64,000 nucleotides of DNA from Nostoc sp. KVJ3 (GTDB lineage: Bacteria; Cyanobacteriota; Cyanobacteriia; Cyanobacteriales; Nostocaceae): the NCBI RefSeq assembly GCF_026127265.1, contig NZ_WWFG01000001.1:3399501-3463500 (forward strand), given 5' to 3'. Under the pieces are notes generated by a model. That model did no database searches. It saw nothing but the letters and a program-made list of their open reading frames with translations, and was not told the DNA's origin. The position numbers were made by a program, and so were the translations under genes. Shown piece after piece: positions 18,667 through 26,360 of the stretch; position 1 is the first letter of the stretch; each line of letters begins with the position of its first letter.

Positions 18667-18738
18667 TTAGAGAACAGCCCCGGCACACAGCCGGCTAACT
18701 GCAACCTGATGACCCATGCATTTACTACTTTCTATCAT
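18667..18738 (-). CDS. 23-residue small ORF behind a near-complete Shine-Dalgarno
   Basis: The ORF reads MIESSKCMGHQVAV... to a TAA at 18667. AAGGAGGTGAT, five bases before the ATG, is complementary to the 3' end of 16S rRNA over eleven bases, much stronger than any other ribosome site seen in this window. Codons 9-13 are part of a long-range RNA helix. The peptide has two cysteines and no membrane span. It could be a true small protein or a leader peptide whose translation controls RNA folding. No homologue is known to me. Confidence 0.5.
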   Translation of the reverse strand: MIESSKCMGHQVAVSRLCAGAVL

Positions 18739-18852
18739 GGGCATCACCTCCTTATTGCCTAAGCGGTCTTAGTTTTAAAAGGGCAGAGTTTTTAATCTGG
18801 GTTTATAACCTTCATCTAACATAACATATAAATTTAGAGATATTAACCATAT

Positions 18853-18883
18853 AAAAAAAATCTCCCACCTTTTTGTGGGAGAT
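18853..18883 (-). terminator. Intrinsic terminator of psbD
   Basis: ATCTCCCAC/GTGGGAGAT (18860-18883, six-base loop) is a perfect nine-pair stem, followed on the minus strand by eight T residues. It lies 112 bases past the psbD stop. Confidence 0.92.
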
Positions 18884-18995
18884 GACTGGAGAATATTGAC
18901 ACTTTGTTGGCTGATGCCAAGAAGATTATTTAATCTGGCTGATGTCAATTTTTGGCAACCACAACCTTGATTTAAGTCATGGTCAGCTTTTAAGA

Positions 18996-20051
18996 TTAGA
19001 GAGCGTTACCACGAGGTAGTACTTCTTCTGGAAATACAAATTGTTCGTGGGGTTGATCTTGAGGAGCCATCCAAGCGCGGATACCCTCATTCAGCAAAAT
19101 GTTTTTGGTATAGAAGGTTTCAAACTCTGGGTCTTCCGCCGCCCGTAATTCTTGGGAGACGAAATCATAAGCCCGCAGGTTGAGCGCTAAACCGACGATG
19201 CCGACGGCGCTCATCCATAAACCTGTAACTGGTACGAACAACATGAAGAAGTGCAACCAGCGCTTGTTTGAGAAAGCAATCCCGAAAATCTGTGACCAGA
19301 ATCGGTTTGCTGTCACCATTGAATAGGTTTCTTCCGACTGGGTGGGATTGAAGGCGCGGAAGGTGTTAGCACCATCACCGTCTTCAAACAAGGTATTTTC
19401 AACTGTGGCTCCGTGAATGGCGCATAAAAGCGCACCACCCAATACACCCGCAACACCCATCATGTGGAAGGGGTTGAGTGTCCAGTTGTGGAACCCTTGC
19501 AGGAATAGCAGGAACCGGAAAATTGCTGCTACGCCAAAGCTGGGTGCAAAGAACCAGCTTGATTGTCCCAAGGGGTACATCAGGAATACGCTGACGAATA
19601 CTGCAATGGGAGCAGAGAAGGCGAGAGCGTTATAAGGACGGATTCCTACTAGACGGGCAATTTCAAATTGCCGCAACATGAAGCCAATCAAACCGAAGGC
19701 TCCATGTAGTGCCACAAATGGCCACAAGCCACCCAATTGGAACCAACGGGTGAGGTCGCCTTGGGCTTCTGGCCCCCACAACAGCAATAGGGAATGTCCC
19801 ATGCTGTCGGCGGGGGTGGATACTGCCACTGTCAGGAAGTTAGCACCCTCTAGGTAGGAGGAGGCTAATCCGTGGGTATACCAAGAGGTGACGAAGGTGG
19901 TGCCGGTCAGCCAACCGCCTAGTGCTAGGAAGGCGCAGGGGAATAATAATATCCCTGACCAACCTACGAATACGAAGCGATCGCGCTTGAGCCAGTCGTC
20001 TAGAACGTCAAACCACCCTCTACTGGGCGCGCGTCCAACTGCGATGGTCAT
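18996..20051 (-). CDS. psbD: Photosystem II D2 reaction-centre protein
   Basis: A 351-residue, five-helix thylakoid membrane protein that with D1 binds the P680 chlorophylls, pheophytin and the quinone QA. The sequence is unmistakable, including DRFVFVGWSG near the N-terminus, NPFHMMGVAGV and the lumenal C-terminus ending EEVLPRGNAL. In most cyanobacteria psbD overlaps psbC, encoding CP43. Here it is followed by a terminator and then unrelated sequence, so this is a single-gene copy; a second psbD joined to psbC is expected elsewhere in the genome. Such extra copies are often induced by high light. A TATAAT box at 20097-20102 and repeated GTTAACCA(G/A)GTT units lie upstream. Confidence 0.97.
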   Translation of the reverse strand: MTIAVGRAPSRGWFDVLDDWLKRDRFVFVGWSGILLFPCAFLALGGWLTGTTFVTSWYTHGLASSYLEGANFLTVAVSTPADSMGHSLLLLWGPEAQGDLTRWFQLGGLWPFVALHGAFGLIGFMLRQFEIARLVGIRPYNALAFSAPIAVFVSVFLMYPLGQSSWFFAPSFGVAAIFRFLLFLQGFHNWTLNPFHMMGVAGVLGGALLCAIHGATVENTLFEDGDGANTFRAFNPTQSEETYSMVTANRFWSQIFGIAFSNKRWLHFFMLFVPVTGLWMSAVGIVGLALNLRAYDFVSQELRAAEDPEFETFYTKNILLNEGIRAWMAPQDQPHEQFVFPEEVLPRGNAL

Positions 20052-20407
20052 TACAGCAAATCTCCAAATAGTTTATAAGTACAGGTTGTATCTGTAATTA
20101 TAGATGGCTATATTAAGAGCCTTCCATAAGCAGAAAGTTAACCAGGTTGTTAACCAAGTTTACAATTTTTTACACACCTCTAATCATATTAGGGGTAAAT
20201 CGTTAATTTTTCTAGGTGTTTTGTAATAAAAATTAATTTTTTATCTAGATGAGGTAGATAAAGCAGGGGAGCAGAGGGGAAAGAGGTAATTTGAATTCTC
20301 CCCCTTGCTCCCTGCACCCTGCCCCTCTACCTCTTCCAATACCCATTTCCCTAGAATCAGTCAGCTGACGCTAAAATGAGTCCACAGTTAAATTTGATTA
20401 TTGCTAA
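20052..20407. other. psbD upstream region and STRR
   Basis: The psbD side holds a TATAAT box and a tandem direct repeat, GTTAACCAGGTT then GTTAACCAAGTT (20137-20160). Next to it is TTTACAATTTTTTACACA (20159-20176), which resembles two RpaB/HLR1 half-sites but with a spacing of two instead of four. The other side holds an inverted purine/pyrimidine repeat (GGAGCAGAGGGG against CCCCCTTGCTCC, about 20268-20313) and the start region of the 90-residue gene. Confidence 0.5.
20097..20102 (-). promoter_or_regulatory. Putative -10 box of psbD
   Basis: TATAAT on the minus strand, about 46 bases before the psbD ATG. No good TTGACA box lies at the expected distance, as is common for light-regulated cyanobacterial promoters. 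Confidence 0.5.
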
Positions 20408-20680
20408 ATGTTTACCATCGATTTAAGCATCAGAAACACTGCTTTCCCTATCTCGGTACAACGTAAGTCAGCAGAGGATGCTGAGGCTGTGTATCAGCTA
20501 ATTTTGGCAGCAATCCGTTCTGGGAACCCTGACATTGTAGAACTCAAGTGTGAGGGCAAGACAGAGAAAAAAATTGCTGTCCGCGCTAGTGAAATTTCTG
20601 GGGTGCAGATTGTTCAGAAAGATGGTACAACCCCAGGTGGTGGCAGACCACCAGGATTTTTTGCTGTAGCTGCTGAGTAA
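20408..20680 (+). CDS. Conserved cyanobacterial protein, UPF0367-like
   Basis: A 90-residue soluble protein beginning MFTIDLSIRNTAFPISVQRK and ending with a GGGRPPGFFAVAAE tail. It looks like a small family of unknown function restricted to cyanobacteria (UPF0367 as I recall it; no search was made). Predicted fold: beta strand, helix AEDAEAVYQLILAAI, strand, and a disordered tail. It ends 13 bases before the ABC ATPase gene, so the two are one transcript. No function can be read. Confidence 0.75.
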   Translation: MFTIDLSIRNTAFPISVQRKSAEDAEAVYQLILAAIRSGNPDIVELKCEGKTEKKIAVRASEISGVQIVQKDGTTPGGGRPPGFFAVAAE

Positions 20681-20693
20681 CCAAGGTTGACAA

Positions 20694-21371
20694 ATGGCTC
20701 AAGTGGGCATTGAGGTCAAGGATTTAAATTTCAGTTGGCCGAATGGAGAGAAAGTTATCAAATCTTGCTCTTTAGAAGTACCCAAGGGTGAGTTTTGGAT
20801 GCTCTTGGGTACAAATGGCAGTGGGAAATCAACGTTACTTAGACTACTAGCGGGGCTATTAGCTCCTGAATCTGGGGAAATTGGGGTTTTGCACCCCGTT
20901 GGCTTTGTCTTCCAAAATCCAGATCATCAACTGGTGATGCCAACAGTTGGTGCTGATGTGGCTTTTGGATTGGTGGAAGAAAAGTTGCCACCTGCTGCGA
21001 CTAGAGCAAGGGTTGAGGAGGCGCTAGGGGCGGTGAATTTGCTTACCCTGCAACGACGACCTATTTATGCACTCTCTGGGGGACAGAAACAACGAGTAGC
21101 GATCGCAGGTGCGATCGCTCGTCGCTGTGAAGTCTTATTATTAGATGAACCCACTGCCTTACTAGATCCAGATAGCCAGTTAGATTTAGTTGCTAGTGTC
21201 CGTCACCTTGTCAAAAGTCGAGGGATCACAGCCCTGTGGGTGACACATCGATTAGATGAGTTAAATTACTGTGACGGCGCTTTTTTGCTAGAAAAAGGCT
21301 CTCTGGTAGATAGAGGTGAAGCCCAACGCCTTAAACAACGCCTGATGGAGGTACACAGCGAAGCCTCTTAA
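20694..21371 (+). CDS. ECF/CbiO-type ABC transporter ATPase
   Basis: A 225-residue ATP-binding subunit. Walker A GTNGSGKST is near residues 39-47. The Q-loop FQNPDHQL, typical of energy-coupling-factor ATPases (EcfA/CbiO/BioM), is near 78. The signature LSGGQKQR is near 129-136, Walker B VLLLDEPTA near 150, and the switch histidine is in WVTHRLDEL. No membrane subunit or substrate-binding protein is next to it, so it must pair with a transmembrane component coded elsewhere, probably for a vitamin or metal ion. It is preceded by the 90-residue gene and followed by a perfect terminator. Confidence 0.88.
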   Translation: MAQVGIEVKDLNFSWPNGEKVIKSCSLEVPKGEFWMLLGTNGSGKSTLLRLLAGLLAPESGEIGVLHPVGFVFQNPDHQLVMPTVGADVAFGLVEEKLPPAATRARVEEALGAVNLLTLQRRPIYALSGGQKQRVAIAGAIARRCEVLLLDEPTALLDPDSQLDLVASVRHLVKSRGITALWVTHRLDELNYCDGAFLLEKGSLVDRGEAQRLKQRLMEVHSEAS

Positions 21372-21490
21372 TTGAGTTCCCAGTCCTAAGTGCTGAGTGC
21401 TGAGTGAGATAAAAAGTACTTTCACATTTTGTACATACTCCACTTTTTATAGGTGGTTTTTTAACTCAGCACTCTTAATTTTCACTACTA

Positions 21491-21527
21491 CTTAAAAAGC
21501 GCCTTTGTTTAAAAGGCGCTTTTTAAG
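21491..21527. terminator. Perfect 16-bp bidirectional terminator
   Basis: CTTAAAAAGCGCCTTT (21491-21506) and AAAGGCGCTTTTTAAG (21512-21527) are exact complements around a five-base loop, with T-runs on both strands. It ends the ATPase transcript. Confidence 0.9.
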
Positions 21528-21669
21528 TTTGTGCGTCTGTATTAAGTTGTAGTTTTGTGAGGCTACCGTATTTTTTATTCTATGTAGCATAGTGCTACAG
21601 ACAATGCATCAATTATTATAAAACTTATGAATGAATTTTGTTAACTCTAGAAAATTGTGATTAAAAACC

Positions 21670-22221
21670 ATGTCCCGTTCCTTACTCCAAGCCGTTTTGT
21701 TAGTGGACGGCTACAACATAATAGGCGCTTGGCCTTGCCTTAAAAAAACACGTGATAGTGTTGGACTAGAGGCAGCACGGGGCGAACTTGTAGAAGCGAT
21801 GACTGGTTATAGTGCGTTTCAAGGTTACACAACTCAGATAGTTTTTGATGCTCAATATCAAAATTGCTCTAGTAATAAAGAAATTATTACTGAGCTTTTA
21901 TCTGTTTATTACACTGATTTTGGGCAAACAGCAGATACTTATATTGAAAAATCCTGTGCGTCTATGCGCCAACAAATAGCCCAATCTTTAATTTCTCGTG
22001 TGATTGTTGCTACATCAGATCGGGCACAGCAGTTGATGATACAGGGGTACGGGGCTGAATGGTTGTCGGCACAACAGCTATGTGGCGAAGTGGAAGCTAC
22101 CATCTGCCGGATGCGACAGAAATATCATACGCGCAAACAATCTAAGAGTAGGTTTTTAGCTAATGCTATTGACGCTAAGGCGCGGCAGCGTCTGGCTGAA
22201 TTACGAATGGGATTACAGTAA
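21670..22221 (+). CDS. YacP-like NYN-domain protein (putative ribonuclease)
   Basis: A 183-residue protein of the NYN/PIN-like fold. The acidic catalytic residues appear in VLLVDGYNIIGAW (Asp near residue 13), in VFDAQY (near 60), in TADTYIEK (near 97) and in ATSDRAQQ (near 117), the pattern of YacP/Rae1 endoribonucleases that cut mRNA on the ribosome in Bacillus. The basic C-terminal tail would suit RNA binding. It stands alone, 145 bases before tRNA-Asn. Confidence 0.85.
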   Translation: MSRSLLQAVLLVDGYNIIGAWPCLKKTRDSVGLEAARGELVEAMTGYSAFQGYTTQIVFDAQYQNCSSNKEIITELLSVYYTDFGQTADTYIEKSCASMRQQIAQSLISRVIVATSDRAQQLMIQGYGAEWLSAQQLCGEVEATICRMRQKYHTRKQSKSRFLANAIDAKARQRLAELRMGLQ

Positions 22222-22365
22222 ATATCTAGTATTTAAGAGTCTCTGCTTAAGTTTTTGAATGGATTTTGGCTGTAAAAATTATCTAAATTAAGTATCTAAA
22301 AAAAATATTGGCGAAAGTACTTGCCAAATACTATTTTTAGCCCTAAGATTATAAATCGTGAGTGG

Positions 22366-22437
<72 letters not shown>

Positions 22438-22461
22438 TTTAACAATTTTATATTTGAGGTT

Positions 22462-22620
22462 TTGGATTCTAGATTATCTGTTAGTAATCTATGGTCACTT
22501 GATCCAAGGGTCATGTTTCTGAATCATGGTTCTTTTGGTGCTTGTCATAAACAAGCGCTGGAATTTCAACAATGTTTGTGTAGATGCTACACCAGTATGA
22601 GTATTTGGCAAAGGTTCTAA
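22462..22620 (+). pseudogene. Relic of a class V aminotransferase (isopenicillin N epimerase-like)
   Basis: In one frame the DNA reads LWSLDPRVMFLNHGSFGACH and continues KQALEFQQ, then degenerates and stops at 22620. The LNHGSFGA segment is the N-terminal signature of class V PLP aminotransferases related to isopenicillin N epimerase. There is no ATG in frame, and the remaining 300 or so residues with the PLP lysine are absent. It starts 24 bases after the tRNA-Asn gene. Confidence 0.7.
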
Positions 22621-22745
22621 TAGGGTTGCTCTCAGATTAATCTAGTTTCAGGAAACTGGCGATCGCACCAAGGGTCTGTTTTACACTTGGTGCTATTCTT
22701 TTAGGTGGTTGCACTTAAATTGCTGAAACTAGGATAAGGTTTTAC

Positions 22746-23104
22746 ATGGCTTCTGAAGCGCTGCCTGACAATCTTTTTATGGCTGCGGGGATGATTGAAG
22801 ATCCCAGGCTGTTTGTTGGTCGTAAAGATGAATTAAACGCGATCGCATCTCGGATGAAGGGCGATCAGCCTACAAGTAAGCTAATCGGCATTTAACTTGC
22901 ATCATCAGAACGGGCAAGATGGCCATCCCACAAGACATCAATAAAATTTTAATATGTAAATTAGATATCTTTTAGCTTATCAATATACTTGGTGAGAAGC
23001 ACATTGGTAAATCTCCGTTGCTGGATTATTTCTTTTGGACTTGGGAGCAGCCAGTATTACACAACACTAATCGTTATGTGCATGCCAAAATTTTGTCTGC
23101 ATAA
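22746..23104 (+). pseudogene. Relic of an AAA-like/NTPase gene split by an insertion or deletion
   Basis: The first part (22746-22895, 49 codons) reads RLFVGRKDELNAIASRMKGD and then SKLIGI before a stop. After about 95 unrelated bases, a second part in another frame (22991-23104) reads GEKHIGKSPLLDYFFWTWEQ, then RYVHAKI and a stop. Together they match the N-terminus of cyanobacterial AAA-like ATPases, where FVGRxxEL precedes a P-loop of the form GxxxxGKSSLL. The gene is dead: frame changed, stops present and C-terminus missing. Confidence 0.75.
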
Positions 23105-23231
23105 ATATATCAAAAAAATTGTAAAAAAAAACAGAATATACTGTATAAATACGGTATATCAGATAACTTCTGGATTATTTATCTCACAAACTATTCAGCT
23201 TATTTGGTCGCACCATCAGGAGTAAAGGATC

Positions 23232-24353
23232 TTGCAAAAACCATTAACATCTTCCCCTGAAAGTAATCCAGAGACTTCGTCCGGTGCAAATAATGCACAC
23301 TCAAAATTCTATATACCATCTCTGGATGGGCTTAGAACTGTTGCTTTCCTAATTGTTTTTTTAGCCCATACACAAGTTGCTAAATTGATGTTTCTCGGGA
23401 AGTTTGGCGTAACAATATTTTTCTTTCTCAGTGGCTACTTAATAACCACTAATCTCAGGCGAGAGTACGATCGCTATCAAACTATTGATTTTAAGCTCTT
23501 TTATACAAGACGAATCCTGCGTATTTGGCCATCATTTTACCTAGTGTTGTTCTTAGGGACTGGCTTAACTCTCTTAGGATTTATTCATGGAAAAATTAAT
23601 TTATCAGCGTTCTTGTCTCAGTGTCTACACTATTACAACTACTATTATATTTTCTATCCCAATGGAATTACTCCAGGTAGTGGGGTATATTGGTCTCTCG
23701 CTGTCGAAGAACACTTCTACTTGCTTTTCCCCCTGCTTTATGTAGCTCTACGTAAACTGCGTGTAACTCGACGTAGACAAATGCTAATTATTTGGGGATT
23801 ATGTTTAGTGGTCTTAGTCTGGCGGTGTCTTCAGGTTTATGCTTTTGGAACATCTACAGATAGTATGCATTATGCAACAGATACTCGGGCAGATAGTATT
23901 CTATTCGGTTGTGCATTGGCAGTTAACAATAACCCGATGTTGGATGAACAGCATTATTCTAAAAAAATATGGAACTATTTCTTGCTGCCTATAGGAATAA
24001 TCTTACTCATTTTTTCATTTTTATATCGCTCACCTGAGTTTCAAAAAACCTTTTGTTACACTATACAGGGAATTGGGTTATATCCAATCTTTATTACCGC
24101 TATTCGCTTTCCCAATTCGGGATTATTCTCTTTATTAAATCTAAAATGGATGCGTTTTTTGGGTGCGCTATCTTACTCGTTATACCTTGTCCATCATATC
24201 GTGATTTTTATTGTTCAGACTTATTTACCCCAATTGCATAAAGTTCCCCAAGCAGCAATTAGTCTATTAATTTCTTTTGGATTAGCATATACAATTTACC
24301 AGCTTGTAGAGTTGCCATTGGGACAGCTACGCAAAAAGTTTTCACGCGCATAA
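23232..24353 (+). CDS. Acyltransferase-3 family membrane protein (OafA-like)
   Basis: A 373-residue polytopic membrane protein with about ten spans. Family motifs are visible: the start motif SLDGLRTVAFLIVFLAH (His at about residue 46), FFFLSGYLIT (about 65-74), the R-R-I-L-R-I-W-P segment (about 93-100) and YWSLAVEEHFYL (about 154-165). These enzymes acetylate sugars of O-antigen or other surface polysaccharides. TTG at 23232 is the likely start, with AGGAG nine bases before it. It lies 3 kb from the surface polysaccharide island and could modify its product, which is an inference. Confidence 0.9.
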   Translation: MQKPLTSSPESNPETSSGANNAHSKFYIPSLDGLRTVAFLIVFLAHTQVAKLMFLGKFGVTIFFFLSGYLITTNLRREYDRYQTIDFKLFYTRRILRIWPSFYLVLFLGTGLTLLGFIHGKINLSAFLSQCLHYYNYYYIFYPNGITPGSGVYWSLAVEEHFYLLFPLLYVALRKLRVTRRRQMLIIWGLCLVVLVWRCLQVYAFGTSTDSMHYATDTRADSILFGCALAVNNNPMLDEQHYSKKIWNYFLLPIGIILLIFSFLYRSPEFQKTFCYTIQGIGLYPIFITAIRFPNSGLFSLLNLKWMRFLGALSYSLYLVHHIVIFIVQTYLPQLHKVPQAAISLLISFGLAYTIYQLVELPLGQLRKKFSRA

Positions 24354-24410
24354 CATGGCACAAAAAAACCACCCCCTAGAGGATATTTTAAAAGTCCTCT
24401 GGTCGTTTTA

Positions 24411-24482
24411 GATCCCCCTAAATCCCCCGATAAATTGGGGGACTTTGATTCTTCCCCATTAAAAAGGGGGGGGTAGGGGGAT
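24411..24482. mobile_element. Small palindromic element (CCCCCTAAATCCCCC family)
   Basis: Terminal ATCCCCCTA (24412-24420) and TAGGGGGAT (24474-24482) are exact inverted repeats. An inner CCCCC/GGGGG hairpin lies between them. It has no coding capacity. This is a common non-autonomous repeat type in cyanobacterial genomes. Confidence 0.65.
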
Positions 24483-24500
24483 AAACAAGTGCCTAAAATT

Positions 24501-24541
24501 ACAGCCAACCACTTTTAAAACATCCTCTTATGGTTGGCTGT
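24501..24541. terminator. Inverted repeat, possible terminator
   Basis: ACAGCCAACCA (24501-24511) pairs exactly with TGGTTGGCTGT (24531-24541) around a 19-base AT-rich loop. It could end the acyltransferase transcript; T-runs are weak. Confidence 0.45.
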
Positions 24542-24782
24542 ATTTAATTTTGAATTTTCAATTGATTCATTCTTTTTGGTTGTCGCCTAGAATAACTGTA
24601 TCAAGTCATCAATGAGGATTGCGATTGTATTCCAAGGACTTAAACGCATCATCTCTTCCACTTTTCCACAACTGGATTTGAGTGCTGAACAAGTCTTGGC
24701 AGTACGGAATTCAGTAGTGCTGAGTGCAATTATTACTTTTTTACTCAGCACTCAGCAGTGTTTCGGTGAACTTAAATTCAAT

Positions 24783-25628
24783 TTAACTATGAAATATTAC
24801 AGCTACTAAAGGTAGCAAAGCCAAAAGAAAACCATGCCAGGAATGCAATTGAGATTCTTGGGTTGGTTCTGGTGGTGCTAATAAAGCTTCGATTCTCTGT
24901 TCTAAGCGATCGCCTACACCAGAGGAACCCAATCCAGCACAGCAAATTTCTGATAATACTGGACTGGTACTAACTACTAATAAAAGTGATTCCGCTAGCA
25001 CTAGAGGGTCTACTTGCAAGGCTGCATAACCATCGGCACGGAGTTCGCGCAAAGCTAATAGTTCTTCCCACAAAGGATTTGTATTCGGCAGCCAGGCGGT
25101 GCAGAAACGCACCCAACCTAGCCAAAAAAACCAAAACGTATCCTTATAATAATGATGCCCTTGCTCATGGGCTAAGACGCTTTCCAAATGCTGTGGTGAG
25201 AGAGTTTGCACTAATCCCTGGCTAATAACAAGTTCTGGTTGCCAAAAACCAATTTGACCCGCAAACAACGCGCCCGTTTCCAGCAGTCTGGCTCGTTTAT
25301 CCCCCAAATTTACCAGAGGGCAGTTACGCGCAGATTCCACAGACTGCCAACCTTGAAAGGCAAGTTTAATGCATGAAATGGCAAAAAATGCTAAATAAAT
25401 TAATGCTAATAAATAGCTGACTGAGCCTGTATACATTCCGCCCATTTGTCCTTGAGGTCCCATGAACAGCACAGCGATCGCAGTCATGACAATTAACAAG
25501 GGCGGGAAGAGAAACAAAAATAGCGATCGCTGCCACCGCAGATTCCAACTAGCTTGGGGTTGATTCCAAGAGGATCTTAAGCACCAGGCAACTGCCAAAG
25601 CAATCAAAATCATTATGAGATGCATCAT
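24783..25628 (-). CDS. M56-family membrane metallopeptidase (BlaR1/MecR1-like)
   Basis: A 281-residue integral membrane protein with spans near both ends and in the middle. The zinc peptidase motif HEQGHHYYKD (HExxH, near residue 158) is cytoplasm-facing, and a downstream glutamate (LRELRADGYA) supplies the third ligand. It corresponds to the protease part of BlaR1/MecR1 without a penicillin-binding sensor domain. Its start overlaps the BlaI-type regulator stop by four bases (ATGA). The usual partner logic is that the peptidase senses a signal and causes cleavage of the repressor. Confidence 0.85.
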   Translation of the reverse strand: MMHLIMILIALAVAWCLRSSWNQPQASWNLRWQRSLFLFLFPPLLIVMTAIAVLFMGPQGQMGGMYTGSVSYLLALIYLAFFAISCIKLAFQGWQSVESARNCPLVNLGDKRARLLETGALFAGQIGFWQPELVISQGLVQTLSPQHLESVLAHEQGHHYYKDTFWFFWLGWVRFCTAWLPNTNPLWEELLALRELRADGYAALQVDPLVLAESLLLVVSTSPVLSEICCAGLGSSGVGDRLEQRIEALLAPPEPTQESQLHSWHGFLLALLPLVAVIFHS

Positions 25629-26044
25629 TTTTCCTCCCTGGCTTGGCGTGCTGATTGAATGCGTTTGGCGATCGCTGCTATTTGCTCACTAGCTGCTTCA
25701 TCTAGGCTATCGGCAAAGGCTGCAACTACATCGGGGTTCCCCACTGCCAGAAATCGCTGTAACTGCTCGTGAGCTTTGATGACATCTGATTGCTGTTTAC
25801 TCAGCATTGGCCGCCAATAAAATGCCCGCTCTTTTTTGTCGCATGCCAGCCAACCTTTCTCAGTGAGGCGACGTAAGACTGTGGTGACAGAAGTATACGC
25901 TAATTCGCGGTTGGGATCGGTCAAAATGCGATCGTGGACATCCTTGACTGTGGCTGAACCCAGTTCCCAGATGATATTTAAAATTTCCGCTTCTAACGGG
26001 CCTAAAGATAGTTGTTTAGGGCGGTAATCGGGTAAAGGTGCCAT
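25625..26044 (-). CDS. BlaI/MecI/CopY-family repressor
   Basis: A winged-helix repressor of 139 residues from the ATG at 26044 (MAPLPDYRP). The frame stays open 11 codons further up to 26077, but those codons are translations of the CCCATGCCCCATTCCC intergenic repeat, so the shorter start is preferred. Helix-turn-helix residues are in TVKDVHDRIL and YTSVTTVLRRLTEKGWL, followed by the K-K-E-R-AFYW wing. The M56 peptidase gene follows with a four-base overlap. No beta-lactamase or other clear target is adjacent. Confidence 0.87.
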   Translation of the reverse strand: MAPLPDYRPKQLSLGPLEAEILNIIWELGSATVKDVHDRILTDPNRELAYTSVTTVLRRLTEKGWLACDKKERAFYWRPMLSKQQSDVIKAHEQLQRFLAVGNPDVVAAFADSLDEAASEQIAAIAKRIQSARQAREEK

Positions 26045-26360
26045 AGGGATTTTGAAGGGAATGGGGCATGGGGACAAGGGAGATGAGGGAGCAGGGGGAG
26101 CAGGGGAGAAAGAATAAATAACTAATGCCCAATGCCCAATGCCCTATTCCCTTTATTGTTTTACATTACAGGATAATGCCGCAAGTCTAAAAGTCTATAA
26201 GCATAAAAATGGACTTTTTGAGTATTTATGTATTGAATAGGTTACATAATGCATTCTGATGCTAAAAAAATCTCTGGGAGTAATTGTAACTATAGTTAGT
26301 GACACCAACTGGGTAGAATGTTATTTGCGGCAGTTGTATTAAAGCAGGTGTATCCAGCGC
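26045..26360. other. Intergenic region with purine repeat and heptamers
   Basis: Next to the repressor gene are GGGGCATGGGGAC-, GGGAGCAGGGG- and AATGCCC-type repeats (about 26050-26145). The remaining 200 bases, ahead of the ComB-like gene, are AT-rich with no recognisable site. Confidence 0.5.

Larger units (their letters stand above)
18516..18775 (-). ncRNA. Candidate structured small RNA/attenuator with a 23-codon ORF
   Basis: This segment lies between two strong minus-strand terminators (psbD terminator upstream, its own downstream), so it is probably a separate transcript of about 260 bases; the 5' end is a guess. In order it has a CTAAG/CTTAG hairpin (18759-18772), an extended Shine-Dalgarno AAGGAGGTGAT (18744-18754), a small ORF, and a CCGGC/GCCGG hairpin within it. 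A stem of about 14 bp with a three-base loop follows (around 18625-18665). Then comes TGCAACCTG..GACCC, which pairs back to GGGTC..CAGGTTGCA inside the ORF. It ends in a terminator. Translation of the ORF would open the long-range helix, as in an attenuator. It matches no family I can name. Confidence 0.6.
24354..24782. other. Repeat-filled intergenic region
   Basis: It contains a MITE-like palindrome (24411-24482), a hairpin (24501-24541), and a TGCTGAGTGC/TCAGCACTCAG repeat around 24683-24762. A 65-codon frame at 24612-24809 translates these repeats, overlaps the convergent peptidase gene and is not supported as a gene. Confidence 0.6.

Noticed and set aside
20159..20176. HLR1 (RpaB) site upstream of psbD
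   Set aside because: Two TTTACA half-sites are present, but the spacing is two bases rather than four, so I do not call it a regulatory site.
22989..23225. 78-codon open frame starting MVRSTLVNL
   Set aside because: Another frame of the same DNA (22991-23104) reads GEKHIGKSPLL, a P-loop remnant of an ATPase, so this frame is a shadow over a relic.
24612..24809. 65-codon plus-strand frame
   Set aside because: It translates a TGCTGAGTGC/TCAGCACTCAG repeat, overlaps the convergent M56 peptidase gene and resembles nothing known.
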